Source of the DNA: Actinomycetes bacterium
Lineage (GTDB): Bacteria > Actinomycetota > Actinomycetes > Mycobacteriales > Mycobacteriaceae
Direction of reading: 5' to 3'
Assembly: GCA_022601135.1 (NCBI GenBank)
Contig: JAHZJB010000111.1
Coordinates: forward strand, 1 to 49,106
Length of the DNA stretch: 49,106 nucleotides
How positions within the stretch are numbered: the stretch's first letter is position 1; every line of letters starts with the position of its first letter. Both the position numbers and the translations under genes were made by a program. Positions 16,447 to 25,352 of the stretch are shown here, piece by piece. The notes under the pieces were generated by a model. The model did no database searches, had not been told where the DNA came from, and saw nothing but the letters and a program-made list of their open reading frames with translations.

Positions 16447-17859
16447 TCAGAACAGCTTGCGCGCCAGCTTCCATGCCTTCTCTGTATACGGCGGGTAGAG
16501 CATGGCACCTAAATCGGGTCGGGTGGGCTTGGTCATCACCGACTTACGGTGGCTGAACTCTTCGAAGCCGAACTTACCGTGATAGGCCCCCATACCGGAC
16601 GGTCCGACGCCTCCGAACGGCAGCTTGTGGGTAGCGAAGTGGAAGACCAGATGGTTGATCACCATTCCGCCCGCCGACACCTCCTTGATCACGCGTTCGC
16701 GTACCGCTTTGTCCTTGGTGAACAGGTAAGCCGCCAACGGCTTGGGCCGGGAGTTGACAAACGTGATTGCCTCGTCCAGGTTCCGGACCGTCATGACCGG
16801 CAGGATGGGGCCGAAGATTTCGTCGGTCATCAGCGGCTCCCCCGGGTCGGGGTTGACCACCACGGTCGGCTCGATCGTCAGCCCTGCGGCGTCGGATGCG
16901 CCACCCCGGGCAACGGCGCCTTTGGTGGCGGCCAAAGCGCTCACCAGCCTGGTGAAATGTCGCTCGTTGACGATGCGTCTGCCACCGGTGTTCTGTGCCT
17001 CGAAGGTGCCCACCGCCGCCGCTATCGCCTCGACCAGATCGTCCCGGATCGACGCTTCGGCAAGAACGTAGTCCGGCGCGATGCAGATTTGCCCGGAGTT
17101 GATCAGCTTGGTCCAGGCGATGCGCTTTGCGGCAATTTCGATATCTGCGTCGGCCGCGACGATGACCGGGCTCTTTCCCCCCAGCTCCAGAGTCACCGGC
17201 GTCAGGTGCGGCGCTGCGCCCTCGTATACGAGTCGGCCGACTTCGGTGCCGCCGGTGTAGATCAGTTTGTCGAATCCCTGCGCGATGAGGTCCTGGCTGA
17301 CCACACCGTCGCCCTCCACAACGACGATGGCGTCGTTGTCGAGATAGCGCTGCACCAACTCTGCCATCAGTGCCGACGATGCGGGCGCCACCTCGGAGGG
17401 TTTGAGCACGACAGTGTTACCGGCGGCGATGGCGCCGACCGCGGGCCCGAGCGTGAGGGCGAAAGGGAAGTTCCAGGCGCCGATGATCAAGACTGTGCCG
17501 TAGGGCTCGTACTCCACCCAGCCGCGGCCGGGCAACTGGGACATTTCCAGCAGGCGGTGGCGACGCTTCATCCACTTGCCGACGTTCTTCGCCGCGAATG
17601 CGGCCTCGCCGGCGATGTTGGCAACGTCGGCGAGCCACGCCTCGAACGGGGACCGCCCGAGATCTTTGTCGAGTGCTTCGGCGATCGCGGTCTCGTTCTC
17701 GGTCACCAGCAGTTCCAGCGCGCGCAGCTGTGCCCTGCGCCATTCGAGGCTGCGAGTCCGCCCGGTGGCGAACGTCTCCCGTAGGCGACGCACGGTCCCA
17801 GAGCTGTCAGGACGGTCCGGGGTCCCACCAAGCTGATCGGCGGCGGATTCGGTGGTCAT
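16447..17859 (-). CDS. Aldehyde dehydrogenase (NAD+)
   Basis: 470 residues. Catalytic Glu225 (ELGGKSP), Cys259 (GQICIAPDYV) and the LIIGAWNFPF segment (124-133) show a functional ALDH of the class 3 / YfcA-like group, whose members oxidise fatty aldehydes; the C-terminal tail LYPPYTEKAWKLARKLF is a characteristic helix. ATG at 17859 with AGAAGGGA. The next gene is the SDR on the same strand, matching the Rv0147-Rv0148 order, so the pair may oxidise a fatty alcohol or aldehyde. Divergent from the FUSC gene across a 264-base gap (17860-18123) that contains only the leader described there. Confidence 0.94.
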   Translation of the reverse strand: MTTESAADQLGGTPDRPDSSGTVRRLRETFATGRTRSLEWRRAQLRALELLVTENETAIAEALDKDLGRSPFEAWLADVANIAGEAAFAAKNVGKWMKRRHRLLEMSQLPGRGWVEYEPYGTVLIIGAWNFPFALTLGPAVGAIAAGNTVVLKPSEVAPASSALMAELVQRYLDNDAIVVVEGDGVVSQDLIAQGFDKLIYTGGTEVGRLVYEGAAPHLTPVTLELGGKSPVIVAADADIEIAAKRIAWTKLINSGQICIAPDYVLAEASIRDDLVEAIAAAVGTFEAQNTGGRRIVNERHFTRLVSALAATKGAVARGGASDAAGLTIEPTVVVNPDPGEPLMTDEIFGPILPVMTVRNLDEAITFVNSRPKPLAAYLFTKDKAVRERVIKEVSAGGMVINHLVFHFATHKLPFGGVGPSGMGAYHGKFGFEEFSHRKSVMTKPTRPDLGAMLYPPYTEKAWKLARKLF

Positions 17860-18084
17860 CTGCGGAGTCCCTTCTGACCTCGGAGTACCCGAATCGTAGC
17901 CAACCGCCCAGTGGCTGAACAGCGCCCGTTCGGACCGCACGAGGGTCCCGAGGAGGTCATTGCTCCTGACGTCGAATCGCCGCCCGATCCCGCATAGCAG
18001 CCCGGGTAAACCTTCCCGGCGCCGATGATTTCCCGAACAGAACCAGTCATCGGAGCTTCGCGGGTACCGGCCCGGCGGTCGAAC

Positions 18085-18090
18085 TAGGGT
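18085..18090 (+). promoter_or_regulatory. -10 box for the leaderless FUSC leader
   Basis: TAGGGT followed by seven bases and an ATG at 18098 gives the arrangement of a leaderless transcript for the nine-codon ORF. Confidence 0.42.
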
Positions 18091-18097
18091 TCCTGGC

Positions 18098-18127
18098 ATG
18101 GCCATCGAGGTGCTCGTCCACTCATGA
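18098..18127 (+). CDS. Nine-codon leader ORF overlapping the FUSC start
   Basis: The ORF MAIEVLVHS ends TGA at 18125-18127, and its stop overlaps the FUSC ATG (18124) as ATGA. It begins seven bases after a TAGGGT box. Short leaderless ORFs in front of a real start are common in mycobacteria and can couple or attenuate translation, but no regulatory residue run is visible here. Coding is inferred from position only. Confidence 0.35.
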   Translation: MAIEVLVHS

Positions 18128-20295
18128 ACGTCGGCGCCAACAGCCTTCGAGACCGCATCGTGCGGCGCATCCAACAGCGCGACCCGGAGAACGACGCATT
18201 TCGGCGCGCGATGCGTGCCGCCCTGATAGTTCCCCTTGCGGGAGCGGTGAGCTTCACCCTCGCCGACAGCAACCCGCAGACTCCGTTCTATACGATCTTC
18301 GGATCGGTCGCGCTTCTGGTGTTCTCGGATTTCCCGGGGAATCGCCAGAACCGGGCCGTCGCCTATGCCGGGCTGGCGCTCATCGGCTTCGTCATGATCA
18401 CCCTGGGCACCCTGGTAGCACCGCATCCTTGGCTGGCGGTGCCGACCATGCTCCTCATCGGGGTCGTGGTGACCTTCTCGGGCTTGTTCAGCGAGACCAT
18501 CGCAGCCGGTCAACGCGCCGCCCTGGTGACGTTCGTGCTACCGGCCTGCACGCCTCCGGGACCGATCGAGGATCGGCTGCTGGGCTGGACCATTGCCCTT
18601 GCAGTGTGTGTGCCCGCCGCGTTGTTCGTCCTCCCGCCACGCCACCACGGCGAGCTCCGCCGCCACGCCGCGCGCGCCTGTCGCGTCCTTGCCGACAGGT
18701 TGGACGGACGCGCCTCCGCAGCCGATGCCACCGCGGCCATGGACGCGTTGCGCGCCAACTTCCTCGGCGCCGACTACCGGCCGGTGGGGCTGACCGCGGG
18801 CAGCCGGGCGCTGGTGCGGGTGGTCGATGATCTGGAGTGGGTCACTGAAAGCACCGGGCAACAGGCCGGAGCCGCGCTGGCCGACATGAAGGAACCTGCC
18901 GTACGAGTGCTCCGCGACGCGGCCTCGGTGCTGCGCATCACGCGGGTGGCCAGAAGGGACGCCGCACGCGTGGACCTCGATGCGGCACTGGCCGAGTTGC
19001 GGACGGCCGCACGGGGGAGATACCGCGAGGACCTTGCCGCGATCCTCGACGCACCGGATGACAGGCGGGCTGTTGATCTGGGCCGGGAATTGCTGCGCCG
19101 ACGCACCATTGCGGCCACTATCGGCGCAACGGGTCGCATCATCGCCGTCGCGGCGTCGGCCGACGCTCGTCCGGTATGGGCCCGCGCTCTGGACATTCAG
19201 GTTCCCGAAACTGGCGCCTCGGAGCGGATTCTGCCGGCAACGGCCATGGCCGCGCAGGTCACGTCGGGCTTCCTGGCCAACCGCGGGGTGGCGCTGCGCA
19301 ATAGTTTGCGCACCGGAGTGGGACTTGCGCTCGCGGTCGCCGTGACTCATATGTTCACGGTCGAAAACGGCTTCTGGGTTGTTCTCGGGGCTCTCTCGGT
19401 GTTGCGCAGCAGCGCGCTGACCACGGGTACGCGGGTGTGGCGTGCGGTGATCGGGACGGGTATCGGCTTCCTGTTGGGTGTGGTGGTCATCTCGCTGGTC
19501 GGGGTCGATCCCGTCGTGCTGTGGATTCTGATGCCACTGGTGGTGTTCGGTTCGGCCTACGTACCCGAGATCGCTTCGTTCACCGCGGCGCAGGCCGCGT
19601 TCACGATGATGGTCCTCATCTTCTTCAACCTGGTGGTGCCCACCGGATGGCAGGTGGGGCTGATCCGCGTGCAGGACGTCATCATCGGCGCTCTGGTGGG
19701 CGTCGCGGTCTCGCTGTTGTTGTGGCCACGTGGAGCCACTGCATCGGTGACGCGGGCGATCGGCTCGGCCCGCTCGATCTTCGCGCAGTACCTTCGGGTG
19801 GCAGTGCTGCGCATCACCCGTGGCGCATTCGAAGAGCGCACCGACGAGCTGGTGACGCTGAGCCACGACGCCCTCGCTGCCTCGCGGGTGATCGATGACG
19901 CCGTGCGCCACTATCTTTCGGAAAGCAGCGGTGAAACCGACTTCCGCGCGCCGACCGTCCGGTCATTCAACCGGGCCATCCGGCTGCGGGCGGCCGCCGA
20001 CCTGATCGCCGACATCCCCACGCCGCCACCGCTGACCGCTTACCCGAAAGTGCGCAAAGTGGTGGAGTCCCATATGGACGCCATCTGCGACAGGTTGGCC
20101 GGCCGGGTCACCGTTGAGCAGCCGTGGACACCGATCGCCGACGACTTCGTGCTCGCTCTGCGGTCGGAAGCACCAGACGACGACCTCGGCGTTTCGGCGG
20201 CCCTGCCGTTGCTCACCGTCTGCGCGCTGCTGGGCGAGTTGGAGTCGATCTACCCGCTGGATACCGCCCCGCGAGCAGACGCAAAGTCGCCCTGA
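18124..20295 (+). CDS. FUSC family integral membrane protein (aromatic acid exporter-like)
   Basis: 723 residues with two membrane halves: about six helices at residues 30-170 (PLAGAVSFTL ... TFVLPACTPPG) and again at 405-560 (RTGVGLALAVAVTHMF, VWRAVIGTGIGFLLGVVVI, LLLWPRG), separated by a long soluble helical region. This two-block layout with a C-terminal soluble tail is that of FUSC/YccS/AaeB-type transporters, thought to export aromatic acids or toxic small molecules. The start at ATG 18124 overlaps the leader ORF; no Shine-Dalgarno is obvious. The last six codons (…RADAKSP) are encoded by the left arm of an inverted repeat, which the gene seems to have absorbed. Confidence 0.85.
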   Translation: MNVGANSLRDRIVRRIQQRDPENDAFRRAMRAALIVPLAGAVSFTLADSNPQTPFYTIFGSVALLVFSDFPGNRQNRAVAYAGLALIGFVMITLGTLVAPHPWLAVPTMLLIGVVVTFSGLFSETIAAGQRAALVTFVLPACTPPGPIEDRLLGWTIALAVCVPAALFVLPPRHHGELRRHAARACRVLADRLDGRASAADATAAMDALRANFLGADYRPVGLTAGSRALVRVVDDLEWVTESTGQQAGAALADMKEPAVRVLRDAASVLRITRVARRDAARVDLDAALAELRTAARGRYREDLAAILDAPDDRRAVDLGRELLRRRTIAATIGATGRIIAVAASADARPVWARALDIQVPETGASERILPATAMAAQVTSGFLANRGVALRNSLRTGVGLALAVAVTHMFTVENGFWVVLGALSVLRSSALTTGTRVWRAVIGTGIGFLLGVVVISLVGVDPVVLWILMPLVVFGSAYVPEIASFTAAQAAFTMMVLIFFNLVVPTGWQVGLIRVQDVIIGALVGVAVSLLLWPRGATASVTRAIGSARSIFAQYLRVAVLRITRGAFEERTDELVTLSHDALAASRVIDDAVRHYLSESSGETDFRAPTVRSFNRAIRLRAAADLIADIPTPPPLTAYPKVRKVVESHMDAICDRLAGRVTVEQPWTPIADDFVLALRSEAPDDDLGVSAALPLLTVCALLGELESIYPLDTAPRADAKSP

Positions 20296-20332
20296 AGTGG
20301 CCCCGGTGGCGGACTTTTGCGTCTGCTCGCGG
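20269..20332. terminator. Large inverted repeat, probable bidirectional terminator
   Basis: Left arm 20269-20291 begins CCGCGAGCAGACGCAAA, and the right arm 20308-20332 is its reverse complement over 17 bases, continued with one-base bulges through GTC and GCC; the loop is about 16 bases. It lies between the convergent FUSC and ptsI genes and would stop transcription from both sides. The left arm encodes the last residues of FUSC. Confidence 0.8.
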
Positions 20333-20339
20333 AAAGGGA

Positions 20340-22040
20340 TCAGCCCAGCACAGCCAGCGCGGCCGCGCGAGCCTCTGCGGTGCCGGCGGTGACCAAGACG
20401 GAATCGGCCGCCTCTCGGCACTGCTCCAGGGTGACCTGTGCCAGCTTCGCCCCCACACTCTGCACGGCAGCCGGGGCCACGGACAGCGACGTCACCCCCA
20501 GACCGGTCAGCACGCAGGCCAATAGCGGGTCCGCGGCTGCTTCACCGCAGACCCCGACCGGCTTGCCCACCGTGGCGCCGGCAAAGGCGGTCATTGCGAC
20601 CACAGTCAGCACGGCAGGCTGCCATGGGTCGGTAAGGATCGCGAGGTCGGCTGACCTCCGATCCGCGGCCATCGTGTATTGGGCCAGGTCATTGGTGCCG
20701 ATTGAGAGGAAGTCGACGTGATCGAGGATCCGCTGAGCCAGCAGCGCCGCCGCGGGCACCTCGATCATCACCCCGGGGGTCAGCCCATAGGAACGCGCCT
20801 GACCGCCGAAACGTTCAGCCTCGTCGGCGGTGGCGATCATGGGCGCCATCACCCACGGCCGGTTGCGGGTGCGTTCCGCGGCAGCGGCGATCGCCTCGAG
20901 CTGACGCGTCAGCAGACCGGGGTTGCGTTCGGCGATGCGGATACCGCGGACGCCGAGCGCGGGGTTGGCCTCATCGGGACGCCCGGCGAACTTGAGCGGT
21001 TTGTCGGACCCGGCGTCGAGCGTGCGGATGACGACCTTGCAGCCGGCGAACGCCTCCAGCACCTCTGCGTAGATCGCAGCCTGGTCGTCCACGGTCGGTT
21101 CGGTGGCGGAGTCGAGAAAACACAGTTCGGTGCGAAACAAACCGACACCCTCGGCCGGCGTCCCCCGGGCCGCGCGGGCGGACGCGCCGTCCTGGACGTT
21201 GACCAGGACCGCGACGGCGTGGCCATCCGACGTCGCACCGGGGCCGGACCAGTTCGCTGCCTGCGCCGCGGCGCGGTCGGCCTCCGCCACGGCATTACGG
21301 GCGGCTGTCTCGTCGGGATTGACGACGACGGTGCCCCGGGTTCCGTCGACGAGAGCCATCGCTCCGGAGGGAACGTCGTCGAGTCCACCAACGCCAACAA
21401 CACAAGGAATGCCCATTTGGCGCGCAAGGATCGCGGTGTGACCGGTCGGGCCCCCGAACGCGGTGGCCAGAGCGACGACGAGCGTCGGTTCCAGTCCGGC
21501 GATTTCGGCCGGTGCCAAGTCCTCGGCGCACAGGATCGAGGGGTGTTCGGGCAGCTGGACACCCGGTTCGGGCAGACCGTCGAGTTCGGCGACAACCCGG
21601 TTGCGAATGTCCCGCAGGTCCGTGGCCCGTTCGGCCATCAACCCGCCGAGCCTAGTGAATAGGTCAACGAACTGGTCGACTGCTTCGACCACGGCGCGCA
21701 CCGTGGGAGTCCCTTCCTTGATGCGCTGCTCCGCGGCACCCAGCCAGGCGCGGTCCTGAGCCAGGTTGGCCGTCGCAGCGAGTACCTCGGCCGCCGCGCC
21801 GGTGGCCTGCGCGGCCCGATCGCGCAGCCGGGCGGCAACTGCCGAAGCTGCCGTGGTGAGGCGGTCAACCTCGGCGCGACGGTCGGGTTCCGCGACCTCC
21901 CCGACAGTTTTCTGTTCGAGTTCAGGCAGTTTTCCGGGCCGGATCACCGGTCCGTACCGAACTCCGGGAACGACGGGGACACCCCGCAGCCAGGTGCGCG
22001 GAATCGCCGGCGGTGATTCGGGCGGAGTAGGTGCGGTCAT
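20340..22040 (-). CDS. ptsI: Phosphoenolpyruvate-protein phosphotransferase (enzyme I of the PTS)
   Basis: 566 residues. N-terminal phosphohistidine domain with GGPTGHTAILAR (196-207, active His201); the HPr-binding helical insert precedes it; C-terminal TIM barrel contains GLFRTELCFLD, the GVRGIR segment, IEVPAAALLA and LSIGTNDLAQYTMAADR, all PEP-utilising enzyme signatures. It autophosphorylates with PEP and passes phosphate to HPr. Preferred start is the ATG at 22040; a longer frame reaches 22319, over the ptsH gene. No sugar-specific enzyme II or fructose genes sit between it and the divergent ptsH. Ends eight bases after the terminator. Confidence 0.94.
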   Translation of the reverse strand: MTAPTPPESPPAIPRTWLRGVPVVPGVRYGPVIRPGKLPELEQKTVGEVAEPDRRAEVDRLTTAASAVAARLRDRAAQATGAAAEVLAATANLAQDRAWLGAAEQRIKEGTPTVRAVVEAVDQFVDLFTRLGGLMAERATDLRDIRNRVVAELDGLPEPGVQLPEHPSILCAEDLAPAEIAGLEPTLVVALATAFGGPTGHTAILARQMGIPCVVGVGGLDDVPSGAMALVDGTRGTVVVNPDETAARNAVAEADRAAAQAANWSGPGATSDGHAVAVLVNVQDGASARAARGTPAEGVGLFRTELCFLDSATEPTVDDQAAIYAEVLEAFAGCKVVIRTLDAGSDKPLKFAGRPDEANPALGVRGIRIAERNPGLLTRQLEAIAAAAERTRNRPWVMAPMIATADEAERFGGQARSYGLTPGVMIEVPAAALLAQRILDHVDFLSIGTNDLAQYTMAADRRSADLAILTDPWQPAVLTVVAMTAFAGATVGKPVGVCGEAAADPLLACVLTGLGVTSLSVAPAAVQSVGAKLAQVTLEQCREAADSVLVTAGTAEARAAALAVLG

Positions 22041-22097
22041 GTGAACAGGACTACCAGGAACTCGGCATCGGCCACCGAACTGGCGCAGGTGGCAACC

Positions 22098-22103
22098 TAA
22101 TGT
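22098..22103 (+). promoter_or_regulatory. Candidate -10 box of ptsH
   Basis: TAATGT fits TAnnnT in the 91-base divergent gap and would place a transcript start about 22 bases before the ptsH GTG, leaving GAGGAG as a ribosome-binding site. Confidence 0.35.
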
Positions 22104-22131
22104 CGGTACCCAACAACGACGAGGAGTGTCC

Positions 22132-22389
22132 GTGCCCACCAACACCGTCATCGTCGGCTCGTCCCTGGGACTGCACGCCCGTCCTGCGGCCATCATCGCC
22201 GAGGCCGTCGTCAAAGCGGGGGTACCGGTCACTCTCTCGGCCAATGGTGGCGTACCCGTCGACGCCGGCTCCGCGCTGATGATCATGACTCTGGGCGCGG
22301 GATCCGGCGCGCAGGTCACCGTCGCATCCGAGGACGAGGCCGTGCTGAAGGCCGTGGCCGAGCTGGTCGAGCAGAATCTCGACGCCTAA
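22132..22389 (+). CDS. ptsH: HPr phosphocarrier protein
   Basis: 85 residues, the usual HPr size. GLHARPA with His15 at the canonical position accepts phosphate from enzyme I. Using the GTG at 22132 gives His15 exactly, and GAGGAG lies five bases before it; the GTG at 22126 overlaps that site and is rejected. The Ser in the SALMIMTLG helix corresponds to the regulatory serine of low-GC HPr proteins, but nothing here shows it is used. Divergent from ptsI. Confidence 0.95.
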   Translation: MPTNTVIVGSSLGLHARPAAIIAEAVVKAGVPVTLSANGGVPVDAGSALMIMTLGAGSGAQVTVASEDEAVLKAVAELVEQNLDA

Positions 22390-22575
22390 CGCCTGGAAGA
22401 CCAGTTCGGAGAAAGCTGTGAAGCAGCCACCCTGCACGCACCGCTAAGATTGCTTTGTGCATTCGTCGAATACGTTTGAACTGGCTTTTTGCCCCACCAG
22501 TCACCGGTCTGTGAGTTTGCTGAGAGTATTCCGGGACGGGGTGGTGCGGTGCGGCCTTTCGGGGGGTGGCCACGG
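22390..22575 (+). promoter_or_regulatory. Upstream region of mycP1
   Basis: This 186-base gap holds two TAnnnT boxes, TAAGAT (22445-22450) and TACGTT (22471-22476), in an AT-richer patch, but neither has a convincing -35. Probably carries the promoter of the mycP1-eccE1-espB-espL group, which is otherwise without a gap of its own. Confidence 0.3.
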
Positions 22576-23922
22576 GTGCGCCGGTTAGGTGCCCTGGTTT
22601 TGGCATTGGTACTTGCGCTGTCGGCTGCTCCCCCGGCCGGGGCGATCGCGCCGCCGGTCATCGATCCAGCAGCCATCCCACCGGACGAGACGGGGCCCGA
22701 TCAACCGATGGAGCAGCGCCGCATGTGTGCAACACCGACGACGTTTCCGGACTCGAACTTCGCCGACCCGCCCTGGGCCAACGACTACCTCCGGCTGGAT
22801 GAGGCTCAGAAGTTCGCAACCGGCGCCGGTGTCACGGTGGCTGTCATCGACACGGGAGTGAACGGTTCGGCACGGGTGCCGGCCGAACCCGGGGGCGATT
22901 TCGTTGACAAGGCCGGCAACGGAATGTCGGATTGCGACGCGCACGGCACGCTCACCGCAGCTGCGCTCGCGGGCCGACCCACCCCCACCGACGCCTTCAT
23001 CGGGGTGGCCCCGGATGCTCGTATCCTGTCGCTGCGGCACACGTCGGATAGCTTTCAGCCGGTAGGCGCGCGGAACGACCCCAACGACCCCAACACCACC
23101 CGGACCGCGGGCTCCCTGCGCAGCCTGGCCCGCGCAATCGTGCACGCGGCCAACTTCGGCGCCCAGGTGATCAACATCAGCGAAGCCGCCTGCTACCGGG
23201 TCACTCGACCGATCAACGAGGACCCCGTCGGCGCCGCACTCGACTACGCCGCAAACATCAAGGGCGCGGTCATCGTCGCCGCCGCAGGCAATTCGGGCGG
23301 TGATTGCGCCCAGAACCCGCCACCCGATGGCGCCGCCCCAGCCGACCCCCGCGGTTGGCAGCAGGTGCAGACCATAGTGTCGCCGGCCTGGTACTCGCCG
23401 CTGGTGCTGGCCGTCGGCAGTATCGCGCCGAACGGCCTGCCGAGCGGATTCTCCATGCACGGCCCGTGGGTCGGGGCTGCCGCACCGGGCGAGAACCTGG
23501 TGGCACTGGGCGATGACGGCAATCCCGTCGACGCTCTGGCCGGCACGGACGGTCCGATTCCGATCAGCGGCACGTCCTTCTCCGCCGCCTATGTTTCCGG
23601 GCTCGCGGCGCTGCTCAGGCAACGCTTCCCGGAGCAGACTCCGGCGCAGATCATCAACCGAATCACGGCGACCGCGCGGCACCCGGGCGGCGGGGTGGAC
23701 AACGTTGTCGGCGCCGGGGTCATCGATCCCGTTGCGGCGTTGACCTGGGACATCCCCGCCGGCCCGAGGACGCTTCCCTACCGGGTCAAGGAGGTGCCCC
23801 CACCGGTGTACACCCCGCCACCTGACCGCGCTCCGATCACCGGGGTCGTCCTCGCCGGCCTTGGCGTCGCGCTGCTGCTGGGCATCGCCGCACTGGCCCG
23901 ACAGGCACTGGGGCCACGGTGA
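22576..23922 (+). CDS. mycP1: Type VII secretion-associated serine protease, mycosin (MycP1)
   Basis: 448 residues from the GTG at 22576: signal peptide LGALVLALVLALSAAPPAGA, subtilase domain with catalytic Asp92 (VIDTG), His123 (CDAHGT) and Ser334 (GTSFSA), oxyanion-hole Asn239 (AAGNSGG), and a C-terminal transmembrane helix (about 421-440) that anchors it at the cell surface. The N-terminal stretch TGPDQPMEQRRMC and the C-terminal TWDIP followed by a proline-rich linker closely match M. tuberculosis MycP1 (Rv3883c) as I recall it, rather than MycP2-5. MycP1 cleaves EspB and stabilises ESX-1. Earlier in-frame GTG at 22549 and the ORF opening at 22489 are less consistent with family length. 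eccE1 overlaps by GTGA. Confidence 0.93.
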   Translation: MRRLGALVLALVLALSAAPPAGAIAPPVIDPAAIPPDETGPDQPMEQRRMCATPTTFPDSNFADPPWANDYLRLDEAQKFATGAGVTVAVIDTGVNGSARVPAEPGGDFVDKAGNGMSDCDAHGTLTAAALAGRPTPTDAFIGVAPDARILSLRHTSDSFQPVGARNDPNDPNTTRTAGSLRSLARAIVHAANFGAQVINISEAACYRVTRPINEDPVGAALDYAANIKGAVIVAAAGNSGGDCAQNPPPDGAAPADPRGWQQVQTIVSPAWYSPLVLAVGSIAPNGLPSGFSMHGPWVGAAAPGENLVALGDDGNPVDALAGTDGPIPISGTSFSAAYVSGLAALLRQRFPEQTPAQIINRITATARHPGGGVDNVVGAGVIDPVAALTWDIPAGPRTLPYRVKEVPPPVYTPPPDRAPITGVVLAGLGVALLLGIAALARQALGPR

Positions 23923-25316
23923 CCGGGTCGATCTCCAGATTCGGGGTGCGGTTCAGCACCGGCCACGCACTATGGGCCGCCACGCTTATTCCGGCGTGCA
24001 TCCTGGTGTTCGTAAGGCTCGACCTCCTGTGGCTGGGCATCGTGCTGGGTGTGCTGATGGGGCTTGTGTCGGTGCTGACCTTCCGGAGTCGCCGACTCAC
24101 GGGCTGGGTCGCCGCGCTGTTCGCCTGGCGGCGGCGGCGCCGTCAGCCGCCGCCAACCCCCTCAGTGCCTGCGGTCGGTGCGACCGTCGTGCCCGGCGAC
24201 CTGGTGGCGCTGCGCTGGCACGGCGACCGGATGGTGTCCGCGATCGAGCTGATCCCCCGGCCTTTCACCCCGACCGTCATCGCCAACGGAGAGGCCCGCA
24301 CCGACGACGTCGTCAACACCCGCTCTATCGAGGACCTGCTGTTCGCCCACTGTCCCGACCTGGAAGCCGACGTCGTGTCTGCCGGCTATCGAGTGGGCAG
24401 GACCGCCCCCCGCGCGCTTGCCGGGCTATACGAGCAGGTCGTCGGCCCGTCCCCGGCACCGGCGAAACGACGGACGTGGATCCTCCTGCGCGCAGATCCG
24501 GACCGGACGAACACGTCGGCATCTCGACGCGGCGCCGGGATATCAGGGCTGGCGGAGTACCTCGTGGCCTCGACCACTCGGATCGCAGATCACCTGTCCA
24601 GCAGCGGGGTCGATGCCCGCCCTGCTCGCAGCTTCGATGACTACGATCGGGCCACCGAGGTCTCCTTCGAGCACGAGACCTGGTCAATGATCAAGGGCTG
24701 CAGCACATTCACCGCGGCCTACCACGCACCCGGGGGTCCCGACGTCTGGTGGTCGGCCCGCGCCGATCACACGCTAACTCGGTTGCGCGTCGCCCCCGGT
24801 GCCGCGCCCACCTCGACGGTGCTGCTGACCACGGCGACGAAACCGTCTACACCGCATGGTTTTTCGTGCCTTCGCGGCGGGCAACGGGCAGCTTTGCTGG
24901 GCGAAAGCCCGGTCACCGACCGTCACCGCGAGCTGCCGGTCGGCTCCGCCGGAATCTTGGTGGGCGAGACCGCGGACCGGTATCCGGTGTACCTGCCATT
25001 CGACGACGTAGACGTCAGTGTCGACCTTGGCGACGCCCGATTATTCACCCAGTTCGTGGTGCGTTCCGCCGCCGCGGGTGCGATCATCACGTTGGGCCGG
25101 CGGTTCGAGGGGTTCGCCGGCCACATCAATGCCCGAGTCGGACAGGAAGCCAGGGTCTCCTGGCCGAACTCGACGACCTATCTAACTCCGCATCCCGGTG
25201 TGGACCGAGTGACGTTGTACCGCAACTTCATCGCAACTCCGAGACACAAGCGGCTGCCGATCAGACTGGTCAATCCGCGCGAAGAGAGCCGCTTCCAGAT
25301 GGCTTTGAATGATTGA
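23919..25316 (+). CDS. eccE1: Type VII secretion protein EccE, ESX-1 type
   Basis: 465 residues. Two transmembrane helices near the N-terminus (residues about 14-56, LWAATLIPACILVFVRL and LWLGIVLGVLMGLVSVLTF) precede a cytoplasmic and mixed domain. The segments VELIPRPFTPTVI-like (AIELIPRPFTPTVIANG), RRTWILLRADPDRT, GGPDVWWSARADHT and GSAGILVGETADRYPVYLPFDDVD match EccE1 (Rv3882c) as I recall it. EccE completes the outer rim of the ESX membrane complex. GTG start overlaps the mycP1 stop. Confidence 0.93.
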   Translation: MTGSISRFGVRFSTGHALWAATLIPACILVFVRLDLLWLGIVLGVLMGLVSVLTFRSRRLTGWVAALFAWRRRRRQPPPTPSVPAVGATVVPGDLVALRWHGDRMVSAIELIPRPFTPTVIANGEARTDDVVNTRSIEDLLFAHCPDLEADVVSAGYRVGRTAPRALAGLYEQVVGPSPAPAKRRTWILLRADPDRTNTSASRRGAGISGLAEYLVASTTRIADHLSSSGVDARPARSFDDYDRATEVSFEHETWSMIKGCSTFTAAYHAPGGPDVWWSARADHTLTRLRVAPGAAPTSTVLLTTATKPSTPHGFSCLRGGQRAALLGESPVTDRHRELPVGSAGILVGETADRYPVYLPFDDVDVSVDLGDARLFTQFVVRSAAAGAIITLGRRFEGFAGHINARVGQEARVSWPNSTTYLTPHPGVDRVTLYRNFIATPRHKRLPIRLVNPREESRFQMALND

Positions 25317-25352
25317 ACCGCTGGTTTCATCGCAACGATGCGGAGGGCGCAG

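Noticed and set aside
17860..18513. Extension of ALDH by 218 residues
   Set aside because: Runs into the divergent FUSC gene; the ATG at 17859 has a good Shine-Dalgarno and a normal ALDH length.
18538..19911. Antisense ORF of 457 codons inside the FUSC gene
   Set aside because: Low-complexity Arg/His/Asp-rich composition, no start signal, and the plus strand has a complete membrane protein.
22576..23922. MycP of another ESX system (ESX-2, 3, 4 or 5)
   Set aside because: Neighbours eccE1-, espB- and espL-like genes and the N- and C-terminal sequences fit MycP1 best.
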